From Bordetella parapertussis (lineage in GTDB: Bacteria > Acidobacteriota > Terriglobia > Bryobacterales > Bryobacteraceae), in the NCBI GenBank assembly GCA_943328975.2, contig CALQCC020000001.1:124001-188000 (forward strand): a DNA stretch of 64,000 bases. The letters are read 5' to 3'. Within the stretch, counting starts at the first letter, position 1; every line of letters starts with the position of its first letter. Under the pieces are notes generated by a model, which saw nothing but the letters and a program-made list of their open reading frames with translations, had not been told where the DNA came from and made no database searches. This document shows, one piece after another, positions 28,353 to 38,208 of the stretch. The translations under genes were made by a program, and so were the position numbers.

Positions 28353-29342
28353 GTGGAAACGTGTGATGTCGTCATCGTGGGGGCGGGTCCAACAGGACTC
28401 GCCTGCGGCATCGAACTGAAGCGGCGAGGCCTACATCCGATCCTGATCGAGAAGGGCTGCGTCGTCAATTCGCTATTCAACTATCCGACCAATCTGGTGT
28501 TTTTCACGACGCCGGAGTTGCTCGAAATCGGCGACATTCCGATGACGTCATTAAACGAAAAACCCGTTCGCGGCGAGGCGTTGAAGTATTATCGACGCGT
28601 GGCGAATCACTACGGACTCGACATTCGGCAGTATCACCGTGTAACCAAGATCGCAGGTGACGACGGTGCGTTCGTTGCACAAACGATGGATGTGGATGGC
28701 GTCGCGCATCAGTTCGCGGCCCAAAAAGTGATTTTTGCCACAGGCTACTACGATGTGCCGAACATGTTGAATTGCCCGGGCGAGGAATTGCCGAAGGTCC
28801 TGCACTACTACAAGGAGCCGCATCCTTACTACAACCAGGACATCCTCATCGTGGGCGCGAAGAACTCCGCTGTGATCGCTGCATTGGAGCTGTGGTGGTC
28901 GGGCGCGCGTGTGACGATGGTCCATCGCGGTACAGAGATTCACAAGAACGTGAAGTATTGGCTGAAGCCGAATATTGAGAATCGTATCGCGAACGGCGAG
29001 ATCCCGATGCACTGGCGCAGTCAGGTTCTGGAGATCCGCCCGAATTCGGTTCTCATCGCGACGCCCGACGGCGTGCGCGAGATTAAGAACGACTGGGTGT
29101 TCGCGATGACGGGCTACCAGCCTGACACCGAATTCCTCGAAGCCCACGGCATCCGTTTTGACCGGGAAACGAAACGCCCGCACACACATCCTGAAACGCT
29201 AGAGAGCGATCGTAAGGGAATGTATTTGGCGGGCGTGATTGTCGCGGGCATGCACACCCACGAGATCTTCATAGAAAACGGCCGCTTCCACGGCAAACAG
29301 ATCGCCGAAGCAATACTGTCTGAGTTGAAGCGGCCAAGTTAA
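28353..29342 (+). CDS. ypdA: YpdA-type bacillithiol disulfide reductase
   Basis: A 329-residue flavoprotein starting with GTG directly after the alaS stop. The FAD motif V-V-I-V-G-A-G-P-T-G-L-A is at the N-terminus and the NADPH motif I-V-G-A-K-N-S-A-V-I-A-A near residue 165. The conserved Cys lies in E-K-G-C-V-V-N-S-L-F-N-Y-P-T, and there is no CxxC, which separates YpdA from thioredoxin reductase. YpdA reduces bacillithiol disulfide in Firmicutes, and bacillithiol biosynthesis genes are known in Solibacter-type Acidobacteria. Cytosolic thiol redox control is the likely role. Confidence 0.88.
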   Translation: METCDVVIVGAGPTGLACGIELKRRGLHPILIEKGCVVNSLFNYPTNLVFFTTPELLEIGDIPMTSLNEKPVRGEALKYYRRVANHYGLDIRQYHRVTKIAGDDGAFVAQTMDVDGVAHQFAAQKVIFATGYYDVPNMLNCPGEELPKVLHYYKEPHPYYNQDILIVGAKNSAVIAALELWWSGARVTMVHRGTEIHKNVKYWLKPNIENRIANGEIPMHWRSQVLEIRPNSVLIATPDGVREIKNDWVFAMTGYQPDTEFLEAHGIRFDRETKRPHTHPETLESDRKGMYLAGVIVAGMHTHEIFIENGRFHGKQIAEAILSELKRPS

Positions 29343-29349
29343 AACTTAG

Positions 29350-29892
29350 CTACTTTTCAGCGAGCAGTTTGTTGACTAGGGCCTTCATCACCGGCTCTTC
29401 AACGATCTCGCCCTTTGCGGGACGGGGATGCGTCTGGGCCTGAATGACACCCTTTTTGTCGATGACCACCAACTGCGGAACTCCGTAAGCATCCATCACA
29501 GACAGGCCGAGGAATTTCAAGATCGGTTCCTTGGTCGATAGTCCAACAGGGAACTGCGCGTACTGCGAAAACGCCGCCGTGGTCTTGTTGTTGGTCGCGC
29601 CATCCTTGGTGTTCACTTCATCGTTGAACGCGACGCCGTAAACTTGGAGCCCCTTGGGTCCCAGTTCGGCCTGCATCTGCGAGAGCCACTTCGCGGTCGC
29701 CTGGCAGTGAGGGCACCAGGTGTACAGGAACTGGATCACGACCACTTTGCCCTTTTGGCTGGCGAGCAAAGTCTCGCGGCCGGACGGCTCATGAATCTTC
29801 AAGTCCGGCGCGGGGCGCGGGACGGGAGCGGCGGCCTGCAATGCGAGTCCGAACGCGAGAAACAAACCAAAGATGGTTTTCATACGTGTCAT
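29350..29892 (-). CDS. Exported TlpA/peroxiredoxin-like thioredoxin-fold protein, copy 2
   Basis: A 180-residue protein with a signal peptide ending in LQAA. The thioredoxin fold carries the redox motif Y-T-W-C-P-H-C-Q near residue 60 and a cis-Pro loop in V-P-Q-L-V-V-I-D-K-K-G. These proteins reduce or exchange disulfides outside the cytoplasm, including apocytochrome cysteines. It follows a close paralogue (29902-30426) on the same strand with a 9-base gap. GAGG precedes the ATG at 29892. Confidence 0.87.
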   Translation of the reverse strand: MTRMKTIFGLFLAFGLALQAAAPVPRPAPDLKIHEPSGRETLLASQKGKVVVIQFLYTWCPHCQATAKWLSQMQAELGPKGLQVYGVAFNDEVNTKDGATNNKTTAAFSQYAQFPVGLSTKEPILKFLGLSVMDAYGVPQLVVIDKKGVIQAQTHPRPAKGEIVEEPVMKALVNKLLAEK

Positions 29893-29901
29893 TTTACCTC
29901 G

Positions 29902-30426
29902 TTATTCCTTCACTAGAGTAGTTAGTAGCGTCCGCAGGCTAGCTTCAACGCCCGCAGGGCCCGCGCCCGTCAAATCGGTCTGGCTGCGAATGACGCCCTT
30001 CTTGTCGATCACAACGACTTGGGGTACACGCAGCTGGTTGTATTCCATGACAGAGATTCCCAGAAACCCCATGGTGGCGTTTTGATCCGCGGAACCCACC
30101 GGGAAATTCGTGCCGATGGTCTTGATGTAGTTTGGTACGCCCTTGGCATCTTCCGCATCGAAAGCCATGCCAACTGCCTGAATTTTCGGGCCAAATTCTG
30201 TCGTCAGTTTTGTGAGTGCTTTGGAAAAGGCCTGGCAGTGCGGGCAGGTGGTGAGCAGAAACTGCACCACGACGACCTTGCCCTTCATGCTGGAGATCAG
30301 CGTCGTTTTACCGCTCGGCTCCGTCAATTTCAGGACACCCGCCGGGCGGGGAACAGGAGAGGCGGCTTGCAGGGTGAGTGCAAGCGCAAAGAGTGCAGCT
30401 ACGGCGATCTTTCGCATGTTTTTCAT
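29902..30426 (-). CDS. Exported TlpA/peroxiredoxin-like thioredoxin-fold protein, copy 1
   Basis: Encodes 174 residues from ATG 30426, which overlaps the stop of the upstream gene as ATGA; a signal peptide ending in LQAA follows. The redox motif is T-T-C-P-H-C-Q. The ending V-P-Q-V-V-V-I-D-K-K-G-V-I is nearly the same as in the next gene, showing a tandem duplication that has diverged elsewhere. The overlap with the HEXXH protein gene suggests they are made together. Confidence 0.87.
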   Translation of the reverse strand: MKNMRKIAVAALFALALTLQAASPVPRPAGVLKLTEPSGKTTLISSMKGKVVVVQFLLTTCPHCQAFSKALTKLTTEFGPKIQAVGMAFDAEDAKGVPNYIKTIGTNFPVGSADQNATMGFLGISVMEYNQLRVPQVVVIDKKGVIRSQTDLTGAGPAGVEASLRTLLTTLVKE

Positions 30427-31646
30427 TTTACAGTACCAGCCAATCTCTTGTTCGGAGACGCAAGAATCCCTTCTACGGATAAGACGGATGAGCCTGAGAT
30501 TCGTAACACGAAATCTCCGCGGTCGCCGGTGCCGGTCACTTCGAGCTCGGATTTCTGCCCCACGTCGAAGCGTTTCCACTTGGCCTGCAGCACTTCCAGG
30601 TAGACGCGGAAAAAGTCGCGCGCGGCTTGGGGCGAACTCCATTCGGAAAGATGCGTAAGCAGGGGAGCTTTTGTGGCCTTGTCTTCGTAGAGCTGGTAAG
30701 AGGCACCGCGCCATTCCCTAGCGACGCGCCGCCCTTCCACGTCGTCCGTGAATTGACGCAGCATGGCGGAATAGTCGAACTCTCCCACATCCCCGTCGGC
30801 TAACAGGCGCAGGCCCTTGGTTGGCTTGGGCAGTTCCGGGTGGGTCGGTTTCAAGGCGTCGGCATAGGCTTCGGGATGAATGATTTCCTGAGTGCTCAGC
30901 GGAGCGTCGCGGAAGATGCGATCGAATGCCGCGGCTCCTAGTTTGCGATAGATGGAATCCTGAAAGCGCATGCCTTCTGTGTAGGGGAAGGTCAAGGATT
31001 CGCGCATGTACAACGGTGTCCGTTCCAGCACGGGGTAGCCCTCACCGGTGGCGCCCACGTCGGACAACTGGTCGAGCAGCGCGAGAGGAACCTCGGCGCG
31101 ACCGCCCGCTTGTTCGGACATGAAGGCCCAACTCAGCCAGCTTGCTTGCCCTTCGATAACCGACTGCCGGGCGGTGGAGGCATCGTCGTCCTTGGCGTCT
31201 TCGATGTATTTCCTCAGGTCGAACTGTTGGTCCGCCAGGGCGTGCGCGAGTTCGTGGGCGAGTGCTACCCGTTGTTGCGGTCCGTCGGCGACCGAGTCCA
31301 GCATGAAGAGGCGCTTCTTCTTGATGTCGTAGAAAGCAGCGGCTTGTTCTTCGATCAGTTCCCCTGATTCCCGCGCCAGGTTGTAATCCCACGGAACCAG
31401 GCCAAACATCTTGAGCGTCAACTCGGCTGCGCGGGTTTCCTTCGAGCCTTCCGCATCGGCGATGCCCTCCGCGACTAATTTGGAAAACTTGGCTTTGGTG
31501 AGAATCTCGCTGGGGACCTTGTGTTTTACCTTCCAGCCGGTGATGCGCGAAAGTGAGGCCAGCATGCCGTCCACCTGTGAGGACAGCGCGGAAGATTGCG
31601 CCGAAGCGGTGGCGCAGAGCAAGAATAATGCGAGAACCAGACGCAT
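30423..31646 (-). CDS. Exported HEXXH-motif protein of unknown function
   Basis: A 407-residue protein with a signal peptide ending in ASAQ. Near residue 140 it reads V-A-L-A-H-E-L-A-H-A-L-A-D-Q-Q-F-D-L, a zincin HEXXH helix. A likely third ligand is E-G-Q-A-S-W about 28 residues later, in the gluzincin manner. No closer family could be named. It is coupled by ATGA to two thioredoxin-fold proteins, so it may act on or with disulfide-bonded exported proteins, which is inference from context. Confidence 0.75.
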   Translation of the reverse strand: MRLVLALFLLCATASAQSSALSSQVDGMLASLSRITGWKVKHKVPSEILTKAKFSKLVAEGIADAEGSKETRAAELTLKMFGLVPWDYNLARESGELIEEQAAAFYDIKKKRLFMLDSVADGPQQRVALAHELAHALADQQFDLRKYIEDAKDDDASTARQSVIEGQASWLSWAFMSEQAGGRAEVPLALLDQLSDVGATGEGYPVLERTPLYMRESLTFPYTEGMRFQDSIYRKLGAAAFDRIFRDAPLSTQEIIHPEAYADALKPTHPELPKPTKGLRLLADGDVGEFDYSAMLRQFTDDVEGRRVAREWRGASYQLYEDKATKAPLLTHLSEWSSPQAARDFFRVYLEVLQAKWKRFDVGQKSELEVTGTGDRGDFVLRISGSSVLSVEGILASPNKRLAGTVK

Positions 31647-31688
31647 GCGACGAGACTAGCGTAACATGCGGGTCCATTACGCGTTACA

Positions 31689-31832
31689 ATGAAAGCTCAC
31701 ATGGCAGACGACAAGCTCTATCAATCGATTTATCAAGGCAGCGGCACCTTCCTCATCACCAAGCCGAAGCGTAAGAAGACCAAGCTGCGCCAATCGCGTC
31801 TTAAGGGCACCAAGCGCGGCTCGCGTAAGTAG
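31689..31832 (+). CDS. Small, very basic protein (47 residues)
   Basis: An open frame from ATG 31689 (or ATG 31701) to TAG 31830-31832. The C-terminal half is packed with Lys and Arg (KPKRKKTKLRQSRLKGTKRG); the N-terminal half contains DDKLYQSIYQGSG. Codon choice (AAG, CGC, CTC, GGC, ACC) is like that of the neighbouring genes, which supports translation. I recognise no family. The composition suits a ribosome- or nucleic-acid-binding protein. It is divergent from the HEXXH gene. Bases 31833-32061 beyond it hold nothing I can name. Confidence 0.55.
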   Translation: MKAHMADDKLYQSIYQGSGTFLITKPKRKKTKLRQSRLKGTKRGSRK

Positions 31833-32061
31833 AGCTTTTGGTTCGCAAGGATCGGGAACACGCCAACGTTGGTAGGGTTCTGGCAGGAAAACTGCGTGGA
31901 CTTATACAGCGGAGCATCTCAGGCGGGAAGAAAATGCGGGAGCGCGTTCCCTTGATCCTTGCACCCGCTACTCTATTCGCCTGTTTCGCATCCCAGTGGA
32001 TGGATTCGTGTTCTGCGCTGATTCCAGAGCAGATATATTCCCGATCCAGTTGTGACGAGGC

Positions 32062-32586
32062 TCATCGCAGGACGGGCCGGGTCGCTTCATCAAAAATCCA
32101 CGGTAGTTTCGCGGTACTCATTCCTTCCAATAAAGCCGAGACCCCGTGCGCCTGCTTGTAGGCTAGCTCGGAGTCTGACAGCGGCAAATACCACAACAGC
32201 TTCAGCGGATCCCCATCCACCGTAATCTCAAAGTCAGAGTGGGAGCGAATCTGTGGCGGTAAAAAGATCGCGTTCGGCCATGCCGTGCCTGCGGGATGCG
32301 GCAGTTCCAGCGTGTCGGCGTAATCGAGCTGCCGTCCCGTGCGGATTGCCAGATGCGCTGCGCCATGCAGCCGCTCGGCATCTGAGCGTCTGTGGTGAGA
32401 GCAATATTGCAGCAACTCGCGCCGCGGCCGGCCGGCATCCGAGAGCCCGTTCGTAACCAACGCCACACCGTGTTTCAATTTGTACGCCAGTACGTCGATC
32501 CGGATTTCGTCATCGGGATGAGAGAAGTCCGTGTAGGCGAAATACTGCTCAGGTGGGCCCCCGAACAGATCCGCGTAAGAGGACAT
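32062..32586 (-). CDS. SUFU (suppressor of fused) domain protein
   Basis: Encodes 174 residues from ATG 32586, preceded by GAGG; an upstream in-frame ATG at 32634 lacks an RBS. The domain matches bacterial SUFU proteins: V-A-L-V-T-N-G-L-S-D, R-x-E-L-L-Q-Y-C, and near the end L-L-W-Y-L-P-L-S-D-S-E-L-A-Y-K-Q-x-H-G. Bacterial SUFU proteins occur as immunity partners of polymorphic toxins or as stand-alone genes. No toxin is seen next to it, so it may be an orphan immunity or peptide-binding protein. Confidence 0.75.
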   Translation of the reverse strand: MSSYADLFGGPPEQYFAYTDFSHPDDEIRIDVLAYKLKHGVALVTNGLSDAGRPRRELLQYCSHHRRSDAERLHGAAHLAIRTGRQLDYADTLELPHPAGTAWPNAIFLPPQIRSHSDFEITVDGDPLKLLWYLPLSDSELAYKQAHGVSALLEGMSTAKLPWIFDEATRPVLR

Positions 32587-32672
32587 GCGGACCTCGGTTT
32601 GCACTTCGTGCGGGTGAACAAGGGAGGCCAACATTGTCCACCTTATCGGCCAGCAGGGGGGCGGTCTTAAAG

Positions 32673-32706
32673 GAGTTTAGGGTCAGACACCTTAACTCCT
32701 AAACTC
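32673..32706. repeat. Inverted repeat with a GGTGTCTGACCC core (REP/MITE-like)
   Basis: GAGTTTAGG and CCTAAACTC flank a core reading GGTGTCTGACC on the minus strand. The arms overlap the last bases of the alpha/beta hydrolase gene. The GGTGTCTGACCC core recurs between genes in many bacteria. The hairpin followed by CTTTAAG could also end transcription of the minus-strand hydrolase. Confidence 0.5.
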
Positions 32707-33892
32707 ACTTCTGCGCGGTCACCCACGACGCGATGTCATCCAGGACCTGGGCGGGAATGTGCGACGCGACTCCATACTCGGCTGGTCCAGGCGCGCCCTG
32801 GCCAGCGAGGAACAAGTGGTTCAGCGCAGGGTAGAGATGAAATGTGGCATCCTTACGCTCGCCGAGCGCGGCCTTCCAGCGGTCGAAATCCTTGGTCGTA
32901 ACCTGGTAGTCGCGAGCGCCCTGCAGCACCAGAATGGGAGCCTTCAGGCCTTTGGCAATCGCAGGCGCGTCGTAGTTAGGCAGGCCATCACGGTAGTGCT
33001 TCGGCAGCGACTGGAATGCCTGTTCGAACGATACCTCCGAACCCGTGATCGTGCGGACCTGGTCCAGAACCAAGTCGCGCGCCGCACGATTGTTTCCGGC
33101 CATCAAGATCACGCCCCTGATGGCCGCATCGCGCGAGGCGATGTGCGGAGCCAAGTAGCCGCCCAAGCTATGGCCCAACAGAAAGACGCGTTTCGGGTCC
33201 ACCCCTGGTTGCGTGCGAGCCAGCTTCAGCGCGGAGAGCGCGTCGTCTATCGTCTCGTCTTCAAAGTTCGTGACCGGCGGAGTCGCGGAAACTCGGGTCC
33301 GCTTGTCATAGCGCAGCGTCGCGATGCCTCGGGCGGCCAAGCCCTCGGCGAGATCCCGAAACGGCTTGTTCGGCCCAATCGTCTCATCGGCATCGTTCGG
33401 ACCCGACCCATGCACCAGCACGATCAGCGGATGCAGGCCAGCAGTCTTGGGCACTTCCAAATACGCGGGCAACTCCAGAGTCCCTGCGGGAACAAACAGG
33501 CTAGCCTGCGTAGCCCCCCGAGCCTCGCGACCGAGCGCGAACAGACCCGCGATGCGACCTTCTCCATCCACTGCGAAACGTAGCCGGATGCGGGCCTGCT
33601 CGAACAGCAGAGCCAAGTCGCAAGCCTGTACGCCTTGCGCCGCCTGACAAGCCGGGTCGCCGTCGATACGCTCAAACGCGCCCGCCGTAGCGAACAACTG
33701 CTTCGCCAAGGTGTCGCGCAATACGGCCTCGGTTAACGCGCCCTTCATCTGCGGCGTGAAGCGAGCATAGAGCTCGGCGAACTTGCCCTGAGCGAGTTCA
33801 GTGGCCGCGGTCCGCGCGATGGTCGGGGCGTCGGGTGTCTGTGCGAAGGCGGGGATCAGTAAGGTGAGCGAGAGGAGACACAGTAGAAGCAT
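32705..33892 (-). CDS. Exported alpha/beta hydrolase with N-terminal DUF3887-like domain
   Basis: A 395-residue protein with a signal peptide ending in AFAQ. Residues 20-120 resemble the DUF3887/NTF2-like module often fused to such hydrolases. The alpha/beta hydrolase core follows: L-I-V-L-V-H-G-S-G-P-N-D oxyanion loop, nucleophile elbow L-G-H-S-L-G-G-Y and a late His in L-N-H-L-F. Acidobacterial relatives are periplasmic esterases or peptidases with unassigned substrates. Its stop lies inside the repeat at 32673-32706. Confidence 0.87.
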   Translation of the reverse strand: MLLLCLLSLTLLIPAFAQTPDAPTIARTAATELAQGKFAELYARFTPQMKGALTEAVLRDTLAKQLFATAGAFERIDGDPACQAAQGVQACDLALLFEQARIRLRFAVDGEGRIAGLFALGREARGATQASLFVPAGTLELPAYLEVPKTAGLHPLIVLVHGSGPNDADETIGPNKPFRDLAEGLAARGIATLRYDKRTRVSATPPVTNFEDETIDDALSALKLARTQPGVDPKRVFLLGHSLGGYLAPHIASRDAAIRGVILMAGNNRAARDLVLDQVRTITGSEVSFEQAFQSLPKHYRDGLPNYDAPAIAKGLKAPILVLQGARDYQVTTKDFDRWKAALGERKDATFHLYPALNHLFLAGQGAPGPAEYGVASHIPAQVLDDIASWVTAQK

Positions 33893-33905
33893 GTATACCC
33901 ACTAT

Positions 33906-33939
33906 AAAAGGAAAAGGCCGGACGCTTTCGCGCCCGGCC
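33906..33939 (-). terminator. Intrinsic terminator of the radical SAM gene
   Basis: On the minus strand a 10-bp stem (GGCCGGGCGC and GCGTCCGGCC, one G-U pair) with a GAAA loop is followed by TTTTCCTTTT. It lies 22 bases past the stop of the radical SAM gene, between it and the hydrolase gene: a textbook rho-independent terminator. Confidence 0.85.
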
Positions 33940-33961
33940 CTCCTCCGAAACTACTTTCGAA

Positions 33962-36055
<2,094 letters not shown>

Positions 36056-36315
36056 GATGCGATCTCCTATCCGAGGTATATGAAGCTATGGCGAAAATAC
36101 AGTATAGGACGGGAGCTCTGGGAGGCCTACCAGATTGAAGCGAACGGCTTCACTCTGCATTGGATGGGGCTTGGCGGGGGCTGAATGGAGATTGTGGATA
36201 ACTCAAAAACGGGCAATAGAATGAGCGTCTTACGTCGGATCTAAAGAAAGCTGGATTCTCCGCCGATAAGAGATTTGGGTGTAGGTTCTCTTTGAACTGC
36301 ACATCTCAACTACAC

Positions 36316-38208
36316 ATGCATCTGAATCGCTCCAGTATCCTCAGCTCCGTTGTCCTTTCCCTGGCTCTATTGTCGCCTAATTTGTTGGCGCAAAAGGATG
36401 TTGCGCTTTTTGACACGACCGCGATGCAAGAGATCCGCCTGACGCTGGATCCCGCAGTCTGGCAAACGCTCCGCGACAACTACGACAAAGACGACTATTA
36501 CAGTAGCAACTTCGCCTGGAATGGGACGGCGCTGCAGAATATCGGGATCAAGTCGCGCGGCTCGGGTAGCCGCAGTCCGTTCAAGCCGAATCTGACGGTG
36601 AAGTTCAATAAGTATGTGAAACAGAAGTTCTTGGGGCACAACACGATTCTGCTGAAAGCGAACAACCAGGATGGTTCCATGATGCGTGAGTTCCTGACCA
36701 TGGCGTTGGCTCAGCGATTGGGTCTGCCGGCTCCTCGGGAGGCACCTGCGCGGCTCTACGTGAACGGAGAATTCTTTGGGCTTTACACCATCGTGGAAAA
36801 CCCGGATGAGGATTTTCTGACCCGTGTCTATGGCGAATCGGCGGGTTATCTCTACGACTATAACCCCATTCTTGACTATCATTTTGACTACCTGGGCGAA
36901 GATCCGGCCGTGTACGGCCTGCAGTTTGAGCCCAAAACGCATGAAGACGCGCCGGAGCTGCCTAAGTTGTTTGAAATGTTGCGGTTGATCAACCAGACTC
37001 CCGATGCGGATTTTCCGGCGGTGGGTCCCTCGTATGTGGATTTAGCAGGGTTCCTGAAGCTCTTGGCGGTGGAGAACTATGTCTCGGATTCTGACGGTAT
37101 CCTGAGCGACGTTTGGGGAATGAACAACTTCTATCTCTATCGGCCTGCCAACAGCAAACAGTTTCGCTTTCTGCCCTGGGACACGGATTTCACCCTTAGT
37201 TGGGCGGAGCGGCCGGTGATGCAGAATCTGGACCGCAATACCTTGGCTCGACGTGCTCTGACCATTCCCGGCTTGCGACAGGTCTATGTGGAGACGATAC
37301 TGCAAGCGGCGACGGTTGCGGGTGGTGAAGAGGGCTGGATGCGGAGTGAAATCGACCGGCTCCACCGCTTGATTGGTCCGGATGCTTGGCTCGATCCGCA
37401 CAAGCAGTGCTGGCGTTCCGGTGTGATGACTTCTTGCGATGCGGCCGACTTTGAACGCGAAGTGATGGTCATTCAGGATTTTGCCGTGGCGCGCTACGGT
37501 GTAATCATACCCCAGATGGAATCCATGGTCGGTTCTCCGCAGCCGAAGATGTCCACTGGTGGCGTCGTGAATGCGGCGACCTACCAGCCGGGCCTGGTCC
37601 CCGGATCCTTGGCGGTCCTGTACGGCTCCTCCATGGCCCGGGCAGGGGAATCGGCCGACACTTGGCCGTTGCCGCAGACGCTCGCCGGTGTCGAGGTTAC
37701 AGTGAACGGCGTTGCGGCTCCGCTGCTCTTCGTTTCGCCGCTGCAGGTCAACTTTCAGGTTCCGTGGAATTTGCCCGAAGGCGAGGCGATCGTTGACGTC
37801 TCGGTGGAAGGTCAGAGCGCGACTCCGATCACGGCTCTTGTGGCCCACGTGGCTCCGGGCATCTTCGGCGCCGCGCATGGGACCGACTTCTCCGCTGTGA
37901 ATGCCGCTAAGCCTGCGGTGGCGGGAGAGATCGTCAGTATTTTTGCGACAGGGTTAGGGCCTGTCAAATTCTATCCAAGAGATGGCGAACCTGCGTCGCT
38001 GGACACGCTTTCGCCGACCGTGGAAGCAGTCACTGTAACATTGGACGGCGCTCTGTTAGAGGTCCTGTTTGCGGGCTTGGCTCCTGGCCAGGCGGGCGAG
38101 TATCAGGTCAATGTGCGCCTGCCCGCAACGGTAACGGCCGGAGATGGATCGTTGGTGATCCGCGTGTCGGGAACAGACTCTCCGTCTTTCCGCGTTCCTC
38201 TACGCTAA
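36316..38208 (+). CDS. CotH-kinase-family protein with TIGR03437 C-terminal domain
   Basis: Encodes 630 residues from ATG 36316, after which a signal peptide ending in LLAQ follows. CotH kinase features: I-K-S-R-G-S-G-S-R near residue 80, K-P-N-L-T-V-K-F-N-K, L-K-A-N-N-Q-D-G-S-M-M-R-E and R-F-L-P-W-D-T-D-F-T-L. Spore-coat CotH and relatives phosphorylate surface proteins. From about residue 415 the tail is TIGR03437 (G-G-V-V-N-A-A-T-Y to the end), a module abundant in Solibacter and of unknown function. Its stop codon overlaps that of the convergent phosphatase. Bases 36056-36315 upstream show no other gene. Confidence 0.88.
   Translation: MHLNRSSILSSVVLSLALLSPNLLAQKDVALFDTTAMQEIRLTLDPAVWQTLRDNYDKDDYYSSNFAWNGTALQNIGIKSRGSGSRSPFKPNLTVKFNKYVKQKFLGHNTILLKANNQDGSMMREFLTMALAQRLGLPAPREAPARLYVNGEFFGLYTIVENPDEDFLTRVYGESAGYLYDYNPILDYHFDYLGEDPAVYGLQFEPKTHEDAPELPKLFEMLRLINQTPDADFPAVGPSYVDLAGFLKLLAVENYVSDSDGILSDVWGMNNFYLYRPANSKQFRFLPWDTDFTLSWAERPVMQNLDRNTLARRALTIPGLRQVYVETILQAATVAGGEEGWMRSEIDRLHRLIGPDAWLDPHKQCWRSGVMTSCDAADFEREVMVIQDFAVARYGVIIPQMESMVGSPQPKMSTGGVVNAATYQPGLVPGSLAVLYGSSMARAGESADTWPLPQTLAGVEVTVNGVAAPLLFVSPLQVNFQVPWNLPEGEAIVDVSVEGQSATPITALVAHVAPGIFGAAHGTDFSAVNAAKPAVAGEIVSIFATGLGPVKFYPRDGEPASLDTLSPTVEAVTVTLDGALLEVLFAGLAPGQAGEYQVNVRLPATVTAGDGSLVIRVSGTDSPSFRVPLR

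Noticed and set aside
31838-32161. A 107-codon plus-strand frame after the small basic protein
   Set aside because: No RBS, no domain, irregular codon use, and its 3' end overlaps the SUFU gene on the other strand.
37042-37878. A 278-codon minus-strand frame inside the CotH gene
   Set aside because: His/Arg-rich antisense shadow with no recognisable domain; the plus strand encodes CotH and TIGR03437 motifs.
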